From Dendrocalamus latiflorus (taxonomy: Eukaryota > Streptophyta > Magnoliopsida > Poales > Poaceae): a stretch of DNA of 64,000 nt. Made by a program: the position numbers and the translations under genes. Position 1 is the first letter of the stretch, and each line of letters opens with the position of its first letter. The notes beneath the pieces are model-generated. The model was not told the origin of the DNA, made no database searches, and was given only the letters and a program-made list of their open reading frames with translations. The DNA lies in the NCBI GenBank assembly GCA_017311315.1, contig CM029610.1, forward strand, positions 8,680,236 through 8,744,235, written 5' to 3'. Below are positions 11,105 to 22,830 of this stretch, one piece after another.

Positions 11105-13535
11105 TGTAACACCCCTATTTTTTGGGGATGTTAAGTTATCTTCGTAACTGTCTAGGATTGTTTAGCTACGAGTACTGTAGATGAATGCACACCATTGCTA
11201 AGACAAGTTTAAACATAAGAACCAAACTTTATTACAAAATTAAGACTTAGCAGCCAAGTTTTACATAGAGGGACGTACAACCCAAAGTTACATTACAAAA
11301 GAAACTCCATAGGCAGGCATGAGTATAGAATAAACCCGAACACCAGGCATCATCTATATCGTAGAGTTCAGCATCGTCTTGATAAACTCATTCATTCTCT
11401 TGACAAGCATTTTTGTTTATGATTTTAGCAAGTATGAGTACAACCAACCATACTCAACAAGTCACATGGGAAATGTTATTTAACTATATGCAAGAGATTG
11501 CCATGGAGCGTGGTAAAGCAGTTCATTATTTTATGTAGATGCAATTTTGTTTGTAAACCTTTTGCTTTTAAACACAAGATATCAAAACATAGACTTCTTA
11601 AGGATTTTGGGGGGTTTTCCAAACTTGATTAACAGACTTCCACATTTTCAAAACAATTCTAAATCTACTTATACTTCACTATTGGAATCACCCATTAAAC
11701 ACAGCTTCATATACTGGAAGCATGGTGTATTCGAATACTATTTATAACTGACTCTGCAGAGTTGCCTAACTTTACCCACAAGATTCCTCAACCCTCATAA
11801 CTAAGTTGAGAAAATAAGGTTGTTTCACTGCTCATCTCTTTATGTAGCCTCTACCCGATAGACTATGGACCCTCTGTCACGGAATACGGCGGTCTGACAG
11901 AGTGGAGCCTACCGTTGTGAAAGTATGGTTTTACCATTTCCACACCACAATCTTTACGCCGGTTGTTTCCTTTTTTGGAATAGTATATCATATCCTTATT
12001 GTAGATATTCAATCGATTTGAGCATATACTAAATCAGATTTGACAAGTCAACACTTGTGGTCGAGCGGTTGCTATGTTCTTTACTTAGCATAATGGTCTA
12101 GTCCTTATATTTTCACTGTGGCAACTTCTACTCACAAACTCATATTTTAGTGCCCGCGGCACTGCCTCTATTTCATACCAAGCTTTCATCCTAGAATAAG
12201 ACCATGGGCTTAGACCATCTCATAGCTCCCCGTGATATCTCCTTATCCCAGATTCACTTGTAAAATTCTATCAGCAAAATGCCAAGACTCTTAGTAGTAA
12301 AAGATTATTGGGTTCCTAATCTACTGTGATTACATTATTATTAATTTTAATATTACTAAGTTTTGTCAAGGTGAATATGGCTATCAATTTAAATAGGGCT
12401 TTTTGGGGTGGTAGGACAATAGCTAATATCATGTTATTCTAAACATTTTTTGTACATAAAATAACAGTGCGCAAATAACATAATGAAAATACTGATAATT
12501 AAATAATTAAAGAAATATAGGTTCAACATGATCAAAGACATGTGACTTGCCTTGCGGATTTACGACTTCGACAATTTCATATTCTTCTATCTCTAGGTCT
12601 TGAGCTTGATCCTGAGTTTCTCCTTCTTGACTTGGGCAACTTTCGACGTCGTGTGTAGCGTAAAGCAAAGAAAAATAATTTAATTCCACGCTAAAAAATG
12701 AGCTAGGAATAAAGAAATAAAATCCAAGAAAAATCAAATAAAATAGGTTTTGGGCTTTTAGGAGGGTCCAAAAGGTGAAATGGGCCTGAGAAATGGGTCG
12801 ACGGGCTCGAAACGGTCAAAATGGATATAAATATGTATTTTGGGTTCGGGTGAACAGTAACGGGTTTCGGGTTTACTGTGCTTAACGGGTCTGTACTGTT
12901 CCTCACGGGTTCGGGTTTCATCGGCGCCGGATCCGCATGTTACAGTGTCGCCCGCTCGCGCGCACGCGCATTTGCTCACCCAGTTGCTACAGTGCTTAGT
13001 GGCCTGATCCGCTCGGTCGTTTCAGCCCGACACTATGCGGCCCAAGCGCACAGTGTCGTCTTCCTCCTATGTTCGCGCGCGCGAGCGAAAAACAGAGGAA
13101 GACGGCGATAGCGGCTGGTGGTGCTGAAGTATTTTGTGAAGGCTTAGGGGACTACAGCCGGGTTGCTAGAGCTCTAGGGTTTCCATTTGGGGGTTGGCAA
13201 GGTCAGCAGGGTCGGCGATCGCCGGCGGCGAGCTTTCTTCCCCGTCGAGCAGTTTGAACAGTGCGGGGTGAACCGAGGGTCAAACGGGCAATGGGACTGG
13301 TCTTTGAGCATCTGTGGGATTAAGGCAAGCTCATGGAGGTGACGGTTTGGGCAGTAGTGGCTGGAGTTGGGTTGGCCATGGCAGGGTAGTTACGGCTGGC
13401 GGCGGTCTTCGGCGGCGGAGAAGAAGAGGGCTCGGTGGGCTAGGGCGAGGGTTCGGGTAAGTTCCTGGAGGCTTGAGGAAGTTGTGGGCGCGAGCAATCG
13501 GAACGAAATGGACCGAAGGAGGAGAATCAGATTTT
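11105..13535 (-). mobile_element. Gypsy LTR fragment in minus orientation
   Basis: Starts TGTAACACCCC. Read on the minus strand it is homologous to 15550-18040: both carry the GATCATGTTGAAC block (about 12520-12555) and the GTGGG(T)AAA../ATTCGAATAC block (about 11725-11795), and share GTTTCGAGCCCGT and ACTCAACAAGTCAC. The part corresponding to the LTR start, TATA box included, is missing at the 13535 junction, so it is 5'-truncated. No TSD could be assigned. Confidence 0.7.
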
Positions 13536-15027
13536 GAGCTTACTTGGAAAGAGTTCATGAACAAATTTCGCAAGGCCTATATTTCTCCTAAAACTGCTAT
13601 AGAAAAGTATCAGGATTTTCTTAATCTCTGACAAGAAGACAAGTCTGTTATGGAGTATCTATAGCAATTCCATCATCTATCACAACATGCTCAAGAAGAT
13701 ATCAATACCGAAGCAAAAAGGATGGGACACTTTATAGAAGGCTTGCAACCAAAAATAAGGCGTTATATTATAACCATGGTATTTCCAGACTTACAGACAA
13801 GTTGATCAAGCTCTCCAAATAGAAGAAGAGATATCAGGATATGTGAGGATTATCAAATGAAATGATCCTTTGATCTCGGCTCATACAACTTGTTTTCACT
13901 GCAAGCAAAATGGGCATTGTCGTTGAAATCCTTACCCAGGGAAAAAGCCCGAATACAAGCCAAAAGACAAGCATCAACCTCATACCAATCGTCAAGGGAG
14001 GAAGAAGGACTTTCAACTTTATGATAGCACCTCAGAAACAGGGACTAAGATGTGTATTAATACAAGACGGAAGTATTATAACATTTGTGTCAAGAAGTCA
14101 GCACCTGAAGAGAAGTACATTACTCATGACTTAAGAATTAGTAGCCATAGTGTATGCATTGGTCAGCTGGAAATAAAACTGCAACAATGGAAATGGTTAT
14201 AAGTAGACAAGGACTGTGATTTAAATATTCAAATGTCACCAAGGAAAAGTGAATAACAATTGACATTAAGTCAAAAGACATATCTTGGTGTGGTTACTAA
14301 GTATTATCTCAATTATGACAAGGAAATTCAACAGAATTCGATAAAGAATGAGTAAGAAATCTTGAGATCTCGTGGTCACTTTCGAGTGCCCATTAAACAG
14401 GAAATTAAAATATTTGAGTATGAGAGAAGCTTACTCTTCATAAGCTCTCTATACACCTTGGTAGAATAAAGGTGAATCAAAATCTAAAGGAAGGATTTTG
14501 GTGAAGTAGTATGGAGAGAGAAATCTCAGGATATAGCACTCATTACACTTGCCAGAAAATAAAAGATAGACCATCAAAATCTACAGGATTACTATAGTCA
14601 TAACTAGTCCAAAAATGAAATGGGAAATCGAAGGACATTGGTATGGATTTGTTTTACAGACTCCGGAAAACATGAGTAGGATATCGGTGATTGTAGACCA
14701 ATTGATTAAAGAAGCACATTTCCTATCAAGCAAACAAACCTATGGAAGAGATAAAGATAGCAGAAGTATTGCATGAATCTTCAAATGGAATCATTTTAGA
14801 CCGAGAAGCACTAGTTACATTTATACCTTGGGAAGAACTTCATGAAGTCCTGAGAACTCGGATGACCAGAAAAGAACAAAGTATCAGCATAAGTACCAAT
14901 CAACAAAGATCACACTGAAAGACAAATAAGACTTAAGGAAAGGAATTAGAACTGTCGCAAATTTTGCTTTTCAACCCATTTGTTAACTGGGTTAATCTCG
15001 AGGACGGAATTCTTTTTAAGGGAGGTA
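13536..15027 (+). pseudogene. Decayed Ty3/gypsy gag-pol remnant
   Basis: The forward frame beginning near 13536 reads as a gypsy gag segment (TWKEFMNKF, then a retrotransposon-gag-like helical region). A zinc-knuckle remnant follows (CFHCKQNGH near 13888). Near 14700 is an integrase-like piece (VIVDQLIKEAHFL), and close to 15000 a degenerate end of pol. Stops and frameshifts are frequent and most of protease, RT and RNase H is missing. It ends in a purine-rich tract (AAGGGAGGTAGG, 15018-15029) directly before the 3' LTR, as expected for a polypurine tract. Confidence 0.7.
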
Positions 15028-15030
15028 GGT

Positions 15031-18000
15031 TGAAATGAAACCGAATTTTCAAAAGAATTCAAATCTTGTTTTGATTCTTGTTCTCCTTTGATCCTTAGCC
15101 TATCTCGCACGAATCTTAGCCCAATCCCGCCCCTAAACCCTGCTGACATTGCTTCAACAGAGGTAATTCGTGTTGTTACTGTTCCCGTCCAAAAAATCTC
15201 GCCGCCTCCGCTGATATTTGTCGTCGCCCGAGTCTCTCCGCCCATTCCCGCGCCTTCTCACCCCCTCTCGCCGCTGACAGCACTGCGTCGTTAGTCAGTG
15301 ACCGTACGCCTGTCATTAAGAGCCCTGAGCCTGTGTCAGTTGCCGTCGGCCGAAAATATCTCGTCGCCACCCCGTTTTGCCACCGCCTGATTTCTTTCGA
15401 TTGCTCTCGCGCCTTCCCGCACCCTCTCGCTACTGCCACCTCCCTGCCACTTGCCTGACAATCTCCTGAAGACCTTAGACCAGCACTGGATGAAGCCAAA
15501 GCAAATTTCGCCGTCGCCCTAGATATTTCGCCTCCGCCTCTCCCAACCGCCCTAGCTCGCCTATAAAAGGACCCGAGCCTCTCCTGGTGCATCACACCGG
15601 TGCCAAGGCAAGCTACCACCACCCCAATTGCTCCGGTGGTCGTCGCCTCGCCGTCGATTGCCGGAAAAGCTCCAAGTAAGCCAATTTCCAATTCTCCTTG
15701 CATAGGCTATAACTTTTCAATTCCTTGCACCAGTAGCATCCTCATAACTCGAGGAACCCCACCAAAGAATCGCCATGGCCAGCTCAGCCTTGTAGCTCCC
15801 TGGCCACCTTTTCTTCCGCCGGTCACACCACCTCACCGTGGTTAGCTCACCACAGACCTCCACGACCCAAACCGCCGCCTTCCAAGTCACCGTGACCTTC
15901 CCCAGATGGTTAAAAAGTAGCCAATTAGAACAAAGACCCTCCTTGTAGCTCCAATGCCATGAAGAACCGCCGCGGAGCTCCCTCGCTACCGGCGAAGCTC
16001 CGGCCAACCCTGACCCTGCCCAAGGCCAAAAATGGGTTCTCCTCAACCCCCTGAGTTCGTCCATGCCCTCGGTTTTCGCTGGAGTTGAGCGTAGCACCAG
16101 GAATCGCCATCGCCGAAAATCCCCTGTTTCCAGTACTATAGTGCGCGGGAGGAGGAAGATAAACAGTGCTAGCCCGCTACTGTAGCATTTGACTCGTTAG
16201 TGAATAGTAGTCGACCCGAAGTGAACAGTGCTCTGACCCGCTGTGAATAGTGCAGACCCGCAATGAATAGTAAATACACGTTATTCTTCATCCATACCCA
16301 AAATACAAAAATATACTCGTTTCGAGCCCGTTGACCCATTTCTCAACTTCATATCTTCATATCGAATACCGGTAATTCTCAAAACCTCAAACACATGTCC
16401 AAACCCTAAACCCTAATACGGTCTGAACTTTTATTATTCGCCGAAACCCTAAACACACATATACCCTTTTATCATTTTGAACCCATCTACACCTTTCCAA
16501 CTTCGCTCTGCCGCCTTAGATTCTGGTAAAGCTCTAAACAACCCGGATAAATACCCCAACCCTAAAATCCGATACCATCCACACCTTCAACCATTCATCG
16601 AAATCCATCCAATGCTCTTTTATATCTTTGACTGTTCCGAACCCACCTAACCTAATTTCAATCCCGTTGAGCCAAACCACTCACCACCTAAACTCTAACC
16701 ACCCCACCTACCTTCTTTATGTCTTTTTGGATATTTATTTGCATTTTGTTCCCAGCTTGCGTTCTGCAAAGCAGGAACTCATTTGTGTTCGTCTTCCACG
16801 CTAGTACTTGGACCACATGAGTCGGTCAACAAAAGGATTACAAGAGCAATTAAAGAAGTCGGTATCCAATCTGAAGACTACAGTAAAGATAACCAGAGGC
16901 TATGGATAAAGAGGCAAGTCGCACATATTTTGATCATGTTGAACCTACATTCCCTTATTTATCTATTTATCAGTATTTTCATTATGTTATTTGCGCACTA
17001 TCATTTTATGTACAATAAATGTTTAGAATGGCATGATATTAGCTATGTCCTACCACCCGAAAAAGCCCAGTTTAATTTGATGGCTATATTCACCTTAACA
17101 AGACATAGTAATATTAAATATATTAATATAATCATGGTAGTTTAGAAAACCAACAAAACCTCTGTTATTAAAAGATTTGGTACTTGTTGATGGAACAATT
17201 TGAAAAATGGTTCTAGGGTGAGCGAGGATCGCTGGTGGCCTTAAAAGTAGGTCGGATCCCATGACCTTAACCTAAGGTGGAGGCAAGGATTACAAATCGA
17301 TGGTAGCGTAGAGGCACTGAACATGGGTTTGTGGGAGGAGGTTGCCTCAGCGAAAATATAAGGACTAGACCCTTATGCTGAGTAAAGAACATAGTGATCG
17401 CCCAACCACAAACGTTGATACGTCAAACCTGGTCTAGTAACTGCTCAAATTCTATTGAACCTCTACATGGGCAGCTGGAGGCCAAGTGTGAGTCCATACG
17501 AAAGGAGTTAAGCAGGGTTATATGGAAGGTGGTTATTTTTGCACTATTGATTTGATTATCAGTTATCCACACAATAGCAGGCTGAGATAAGTTGGGTAGA
17601 CCCGAGGGGTCATCTGAGCTTGTTGGGGAACCCTACTAGGTGGAGGCTATATAAAGAATTGAGCAGTAAAAAGCCTTGTTTTCTTAAACCTGGACGCGAG
17701 AGTTAAGAAATCTTGTGGGTAAAGTAGGGCAGCTTTGCAAAGTCATGACCAATTGTATTCGAATACGTTGTGCTTCCGGTAAATGAAGCTGTGTTTAATG
17801 GGTGAATCCAACAACAAAGCATAAGTAGATTTGGGAATGATTTGGTAATGTTGATAATCTGGTAGTCAAACTTTGAAAACCCCCAATGTTTATAGAAGGC
17901 TATGATTTTATGCTTAAAACCTGTTTACAACTAAAACTGCATCCACATAAAATAATAAACATTTTTCCCTTCACATGTTAAACCCTGCATGTAGTTAATA

Positions 18001-18040
18001 GTAACTTCCGTGTGACTTGTTGAGTACGGTTGGTTGTCTT
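15031..18040 (+). mobile_element. 3' LTR of the decayed gypsy element
   Basis: Begins TGAAATGAAACC right after the polypurine tract. It carries a TATA box (15561-15570), the GATCATGTTGAAC block (16912-16945) and the CTTGTGGGTAAAG..TATTCGAATAC block (about 17715-17775). Homology with the inverted copy at 11105-13535 is clear up to about 18036 and then stops, so the right end is approximate and probably truncated. Confidence 0.65.
15561..15570 (+). promoter_or_regulatory. LTR promoter TATA box
   Basis: CTATAAAAGG, a strong TATA match, about 530 bp into the LTR. Confidence 0.55.
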
Positions 18041-18422
18041 TATATTTTGTTTTGGTTAAGTTTATATTCTGTCAAGGTTAGAGAAAATTGGATGCCTCTG
18101 TATTTTGTCTGAATTCACCAACCTTAAGTTTATATTGTCAACGTTACAAAATTGGTTGCGTTTGTGATCGGTTTTGATTTGAAGAGCCGCTTGCTGGAAA
18201 GTCAAATTTTCATTTGGAAAGTGTTCATGTGGAAACTTTCATGACTAGCGCAGCTACCATGTTAACTCTTCATCTGGAGAGCTCAATTTCAGTTAATTGT
18301 GATCCCATGGCCATGCCATCTGAAGATGTATATGGCACCATTACTAGCTAACTACATACTACTATGACTAGCTACTATGTACTAATCATCCTGTGGCAAA
18401 CAAGAAGTCATGAATGTGCGAC
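18041..18422. other. Unassigned DNA left of the CACTA insertion
   Basis: No ORF, repeat or known terminus recognised. It would be continuous with 49883 onward before the CACTA element inserted. Confidence 0.4.
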
Positions 18423-18455
18423 CACTACTACAGAAAGGCTAATAGTAGATGGCAA

Positions 18456-18720
18456 ATCACAGACGGTTTTGTGAAACCGTCTGTAATGTAAACTATTACA
18501 GACGGTTTTAATTTGAAGGCCGTCTGTGGTATTTGTGGCGGGAAAAAGGAGTATCACAGACGGTTCTTACTGCTGAACCGTCTGTGATACTGGAATATCA
18601 CAGACGGTTTTTTATTAAAAACCGTCTGTGTTGTGTCGACTATCACAGCCGGTTGTTGTTAAGAACCGTCTGGGAATGTTCACAGACGGTTTTTCACAAG
18701 AACCGGCTGTGATGTCCCTT
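18456..18720. repeat. CACTA left subterminal repeat cluster
   Basis: About eight copies, in both orientations, of the CACAGACGGTTTT / AAAACCGTCTGTG word, forming short hairpins. In this superfamily such repeats bind the TnpA-type protein. Confidence 0.9.
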
Positions 18721-18833
18721 TGTCTGTCATATTCTAGATCAGAGGTTAATATATAAGTACACATTGCTTCTAATAACTTAACTACAGAACTACTGAGACA
18801 AGAGATCACAAATTAAAGGCAAATTTATTAATT

Positions 18834-19385
18834 TCAATTAGAGGCAAATTTATTACAAAAGTCGCACAGGTAAAGAGTTTCCCAGATTGTATTCTTTTGG
18901 GCTTCGTAAGCTTCTTCAACTTGGGGACTTGGAGGATCAGCCGCTAAATTCTCGAACGCCGTTAAGATTGCCCTTGTCCTCAGCACTTCCTCGTGCAGCC
19001 TGGGCAAATGATCAGCAGCATCCATAATGTCGTAGAGGATAGCATGAAAAGATTCCTCAGAATCTGCCGTTTCTGCTTGATCGGCAAGGCTATCCATCAG
19101 TCTCTGCAATGCGTGTAGAGCTTCTTCCGCATTGCGCACATTGTGGAGAAGAACCAGGGTGAGGGCTGTTTCCCTTTCTTGAGCGGCAGCGAGACGGCTC
19201 CGTCGACGGCGGAGGATCAGGTCAAGCTGACGGATGCAAGAAAGTCGGGGAAGGAGAGCAGGGCGGGTGCGGAGAAGCTGCTCCAGATGCAAATTGCTGG
19301 CCGCCTGTGTAAGGTTCCGGCCGAACAATTCGTGATGAACAGATGAGAGGAAGGAGATGATCACAAGAACAGTAGTAGAAGCCAT
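18834..19385 (-). CDS. Cargo ORF of unknown function, 183 aa, inside the CACTA element
   Basis: Intact 183-residue frame on the strand opposite the transposase. It lies between the left subterminal cluster (18456-18720) and a second cluster (19593-19673). The N-terminus (residues 3-15) is hydrophobic and could be a signal peptide or anchor. The rest is Leu/Ala/Glu/Arg-rich and predicted helical, with no metal-binding or catalytic motif that I recognise; the tail holds a CDFC pair. The start is the only upstream Met. A TATA-like TTAAATA lies about 70 bp upstream, and AATAAA (minus strand, 18824-18829) follows the TGA stop within about 10 bp, giving a compact gene-like unit. It is not a known CACTA protein to me. 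It could be a captured host gene fragment, an element-specific gene, or a chance ORF, but the flanking signals argue against chance. Confidence 0.6.
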   Translation of the reverse strand: MASTTVLVIISFLSSVHHELFGRNLTQAASNLHLEQLLRTRPALLPRLSCIRQLDLILRRRRSRLAAAQERETALTLVLLHNVRNAEEALHALQRLMDSLADQAETADSEESFHAILYDIMDAADHLPRLHEEVLRTRAILTAFENLAADPPSPQVEEAYEAQKNTIWETLYLCDFCNKFASN

Positions 19386-19445
19386 GTTGTATTAATTGTA
19401 TATTGTATTGTACGTACGTAGAAGCTAGAGACCTGGATTAGGAGC

Positions 19446-19458
19446 GCATATTTAACCT
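19446..19458 (-). promoter_or_regulatory. Possible TATA box of the cargo ORF
   Basis: Minus-strand GGTTAAATATGC, 61-72 bp upstream of the ATG at 19385. Position and sequence are reasonable, but no other promoter element was identified. Confidence 0.3.
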
Positions 19459-19592
19459 TTAGCACAAACGGTTCGTATACCCAAACATGAATGATATAGA
19501 CGCTTCGTATAACGATCGAGAGACGTTAATTAGACGATCGAAACACGAAGCGTTCTGGCATCGAAACACGCGCGAAGCGTTCTGGTATGAAG

Positions 19593-19673
19593 CTTATCAC
19601 AGACGGTTATTTATAAAAAACCGTCTGTGATAATTTATCACAGACGGTTTTTAGTTAAAAACCGTCTGTGATA
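19593..19673. repeat. Internal CACTA subterminal-type repeat cluster
   Basis: Two head-to-head pairs of CACAGACGGTT / AACCGTCTGTG words, separating the cargo ORF from the transposase frame. Between here and 20103 no further gene is seen. That stretch probably holds the transposase promoter and 5' leader. Confidence 0.85.
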
Positions 19674-20103
19674 ATGACTAAGGCATTTATTGCGCTGCTC
19701 AGACCGCATCGTCTTCATTTCGATCCAGATCTAGCCACTGCTGCGCACTTTTTCACTCGGGAGGAAGCTAGAGCGATTTCAAGCCAGTTAATTTGGTGGG
19801 AAGAGGTAGAGATTGAGCTTTGAATTAAGATTCAGACTTTACTGGTTGCTGTAGATATGGTTAGTAATGAAATTTATTTATTTTTAATTGCATTACAATT
19901 TAGGTGTAAGTAATCCATGAGTGGTTATTGAAGATGGTTAATTAATTTGCAAAATTGTTGGTTATATAATAGCTATTGTGTTTGTAATATGAATTGAGCT
20001 AGGAAATTTAGTCTCAATATAATAAATGTGGCCGGTATATATGTAGTTATAATTAGTTATTCTAGATTTTAATACTAAGTTGTTATATATGTACGTAACG
20101 TAG

Positions 20104-22373
20104 GACCGAAGCTGGATGTATGCCGCGAGCCGTGTGAGTGAAGAGTACATTAATGGCATTTCTGCTTTTATAAGAGCCGCCGAGGAGGATATGTTGAATA
20201 AGGGGGTGGAATATATGTGCTGTCCATGCACTGACTGCGAGAATTTGAAGATGTTTAAGAACCGAGGGCAAATTGAAGCGCACTTGATTCAGAGGGGTTT
20301 CAAAAAGGATTATACGTGTTGGACCAGTCATGGCGAAGTGAATGATCATATGCCGCCGGATGACATCGCCGGTGAAGTGAATGATATGCCCCCGGATGAC
20401 ATCGCAGGTGAAGTGAATGACATACCGCCGGCTGATGTCGATTGTGGCTCGGATTCGGATAGGTTGCACGATGATAATCTGGATCAGATGCTTCGCGATG
20501 TAGAAGAGAACTATGATGAGAGAGAGTATGTTAAATTCCGTGGCTTGATGGAGGACTCAGAGAAACCTTTGTACACGGGCTGCAAGTACACGAGGTTGTC
20601 GGGCGTGCTTGAACTGTTGAAATTGAAGGCAAGCAACGGTTGGTCCGACAAGAGTTTCACGGCGCTGCTAGGTCTTTTAGCGGACATGCTTCCGGAGGGA
20701 AATGAGTTGCCTAAAACCACGTATAAAGCCAAGAAGGTTCTTTGTCCGTTGGGAATGGAAGTAGAAAGAATACATGCATGCCCGAACGACTGTATCCTCT
20801 ACCGTAAAGAGTATGCAAACATGCATGTATGTCCGGTGTGCAACACATCCCGATACAAACGTAACAATCAATCAGATGATGGCGAGGGAACAGAGGCGAA
20901 GAAAGGACCTCCTGCTAAGGTGGCATGATATTTTCCTATAATTCCCCGTTTGAAAAGGTTTTATGCAAATCCAAAGGAGGCAAAACTGCTGCGTTGGCAC
21001 TCGGAGGAGCGCAAGAAGGATGGAATGCTAAGACACCTTGCTGATTCCGCGCAGTGGAGAAACATCGATAGGAGTTTTGCAGAGTTCGGTGCAGAACCAA
21101 GGAATATAAGGTTTGGACTGAGTACAGATGGAATGAATCCATTCAGTAGCATGAGCAGCCGACATAGCACATGGCCCGTGACTCTCTGCATCTATAACCT
21201 TCCTCCTTGGTTGTGTATGAAGCGAAAGTACATTTTGCTGTCGATACTTATCCAAGGGCCAAAACAACCTAGAAATGATATCGATGTGTTCCTAGCACCG
21301 TTGGTGGAAGATCTAAAAGTAATGTGGAACGAAGGGGTACAGGTATGAGATGCATACAAACGAGAGAACTTCACTCTGCGCTCCTTATTGTTCTGCACCA
21401 TAAATGATTATCCTGCCCTTGGTAACCTATCGGGCCATAGTATAAAAGGTGCCAAAGCTTGTATTCACTGTTTAGATGGTACCGAGAGTGTGTGGCTGAG
21501 ACACTCACGCAAAACCGTCTACATGCGTCACCGCCGGTTCCTTCGGAGGGCTCACCCATACCGCAAGATGAAGAAACAATTTGACGGAGAGAAAAAAGAC
21601 GGTTCAGCTCCAAGGCATTTAAGGGGACGCGAGGTTTATGATATGGTTAAGGATTTAGATGTTGTCCTCGGAAAGGGACGTAAATTGAGGGCTCATGAGA
21701 AGAACACCTGGAAGAAGAGATCAATAGTTTGGGACTTACCTTATTGGGAGTACCTAGATGTTCGGCACTGCATCGACGTCATGCACGTAGAAAAGAATGT
21801 GTGCGACAGCTTGATTGGTCTCTTACTGAACATCCGTGATAAAACAAAGGACGGCGTCAACACACGGCTTGACTTGGCTGATATGCACATCAGGCCTGAG
21901 TTAGCACCGACATGCACTGATAATGCACGAACGTACCTTCCCCCTGCGTGTTACACTCTGTCCAAGGCTGAGAAAACAGAACTGTGCCAGTGCTTGCATG
22001 GTGTCAAAGTTCCGTCTGGTTACTCCGGCAACGTGAAGAAACTTGTTTCGATGCAAGATTTGAAGTTAAATGGCATGAAGTCTCATGATTGTCATGTGCT
22101 GATGACACAGATGCTCCCTATTGCAATTAGAAATATTTTGCCGATCAAAGTCTGAGAGACAATCATGAGGCTATGTTATTTCTTTAACACAATTGCTCAG
22201 AAGGTCATCGATCCCGAAGGACTAGATGCTCTGCAGGACGAGGTGATGACGACTCTATGTCACCTTGAAATGTATTTCCCTCCTTCGTTTTTCGATATCA
22301 TGGTCCATCTCATTGTTCACGTTGTGTGGGAGATAAAAATGTGCGGGCCCGTATTCCTACGTAGCATGTACCC
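20104..22373 (+). pseudogene. CACTA Tnp2/TnpD transposase, 5' part (split by LTR element)
   Basis: Catalytic transposase of En/Spm elements. It has an N-terminal transposase-associated domain (CCPCTDCEN..., residues about 30-45, with conserved Cys), then the C-terminal half of a CPVCNTSRYK-type zinc motif (about residue 240), then the Transposase_21 core (WHSEERKKDGMLRHLADS onward, and the DVMHVEKNVCDSLIGLLL block). A splice acceptor (gtag) lies just before GACCGAAGCTGGATG, so an upstream leader exon is likely. The first Met is 20116. The whole stretch is one frame with no indel, broken only by TGA at 20926, 21346 and 22153; relatives have Trp, Trp and Arg there. At 22373 the frame is interrupted inside codon TAC CC- by the LTR element and resumes in frame at 42722. 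Confidence 0.92.
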
Positions 22374-22830
22374 TGTTGTGGCTACGGGCCAAACAGAGAG
22401 AGAGGGGACTAGCGGAAGTAGAGGAGGAGAGGAGCCAGGTCTGTGTGGGGGAGTTGAGTGAGAATGAGGGAGATGTCCCTCCCCCTTTGCCCCTCCTGGG
22501 GGTTTATATATAAGAGTGGGGCAGAATGGGAAATCCCCATTCTACCCCTTAGTGCTTACAAGGGATGAGGGTACATTGGTATATTTACATTGTTATAATC
22601 TTCTACACTATTGGGCCTATTACATGTTGGATTAGTTGCACGACCCAGTCACGGGGGGTTGGGCCACCCCTACAACAGTACTCCCTCGACAGCAAGCGCT
22701 GAGGTCCCGATGGGCGAGCTGACGTGATCAGCCACCCCAGCCCTCGTTCCCAGACAGCAAGCGCGAGGGTGCCGATGCAACTGGTAGCTCGCAGACCCTA
22801 GAGGCAATGCCTATGAAGGAATCCGTGAAG

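Noticed and set aside
20926..22155. TGA read as an amino acid or programmed readthrough in Tnp2
   Set aside because: Three TGA at positions of conserved Trp/Arg plus similar lesions in the neighbouring gene fit methylation decay better; no recoding signal was seen.
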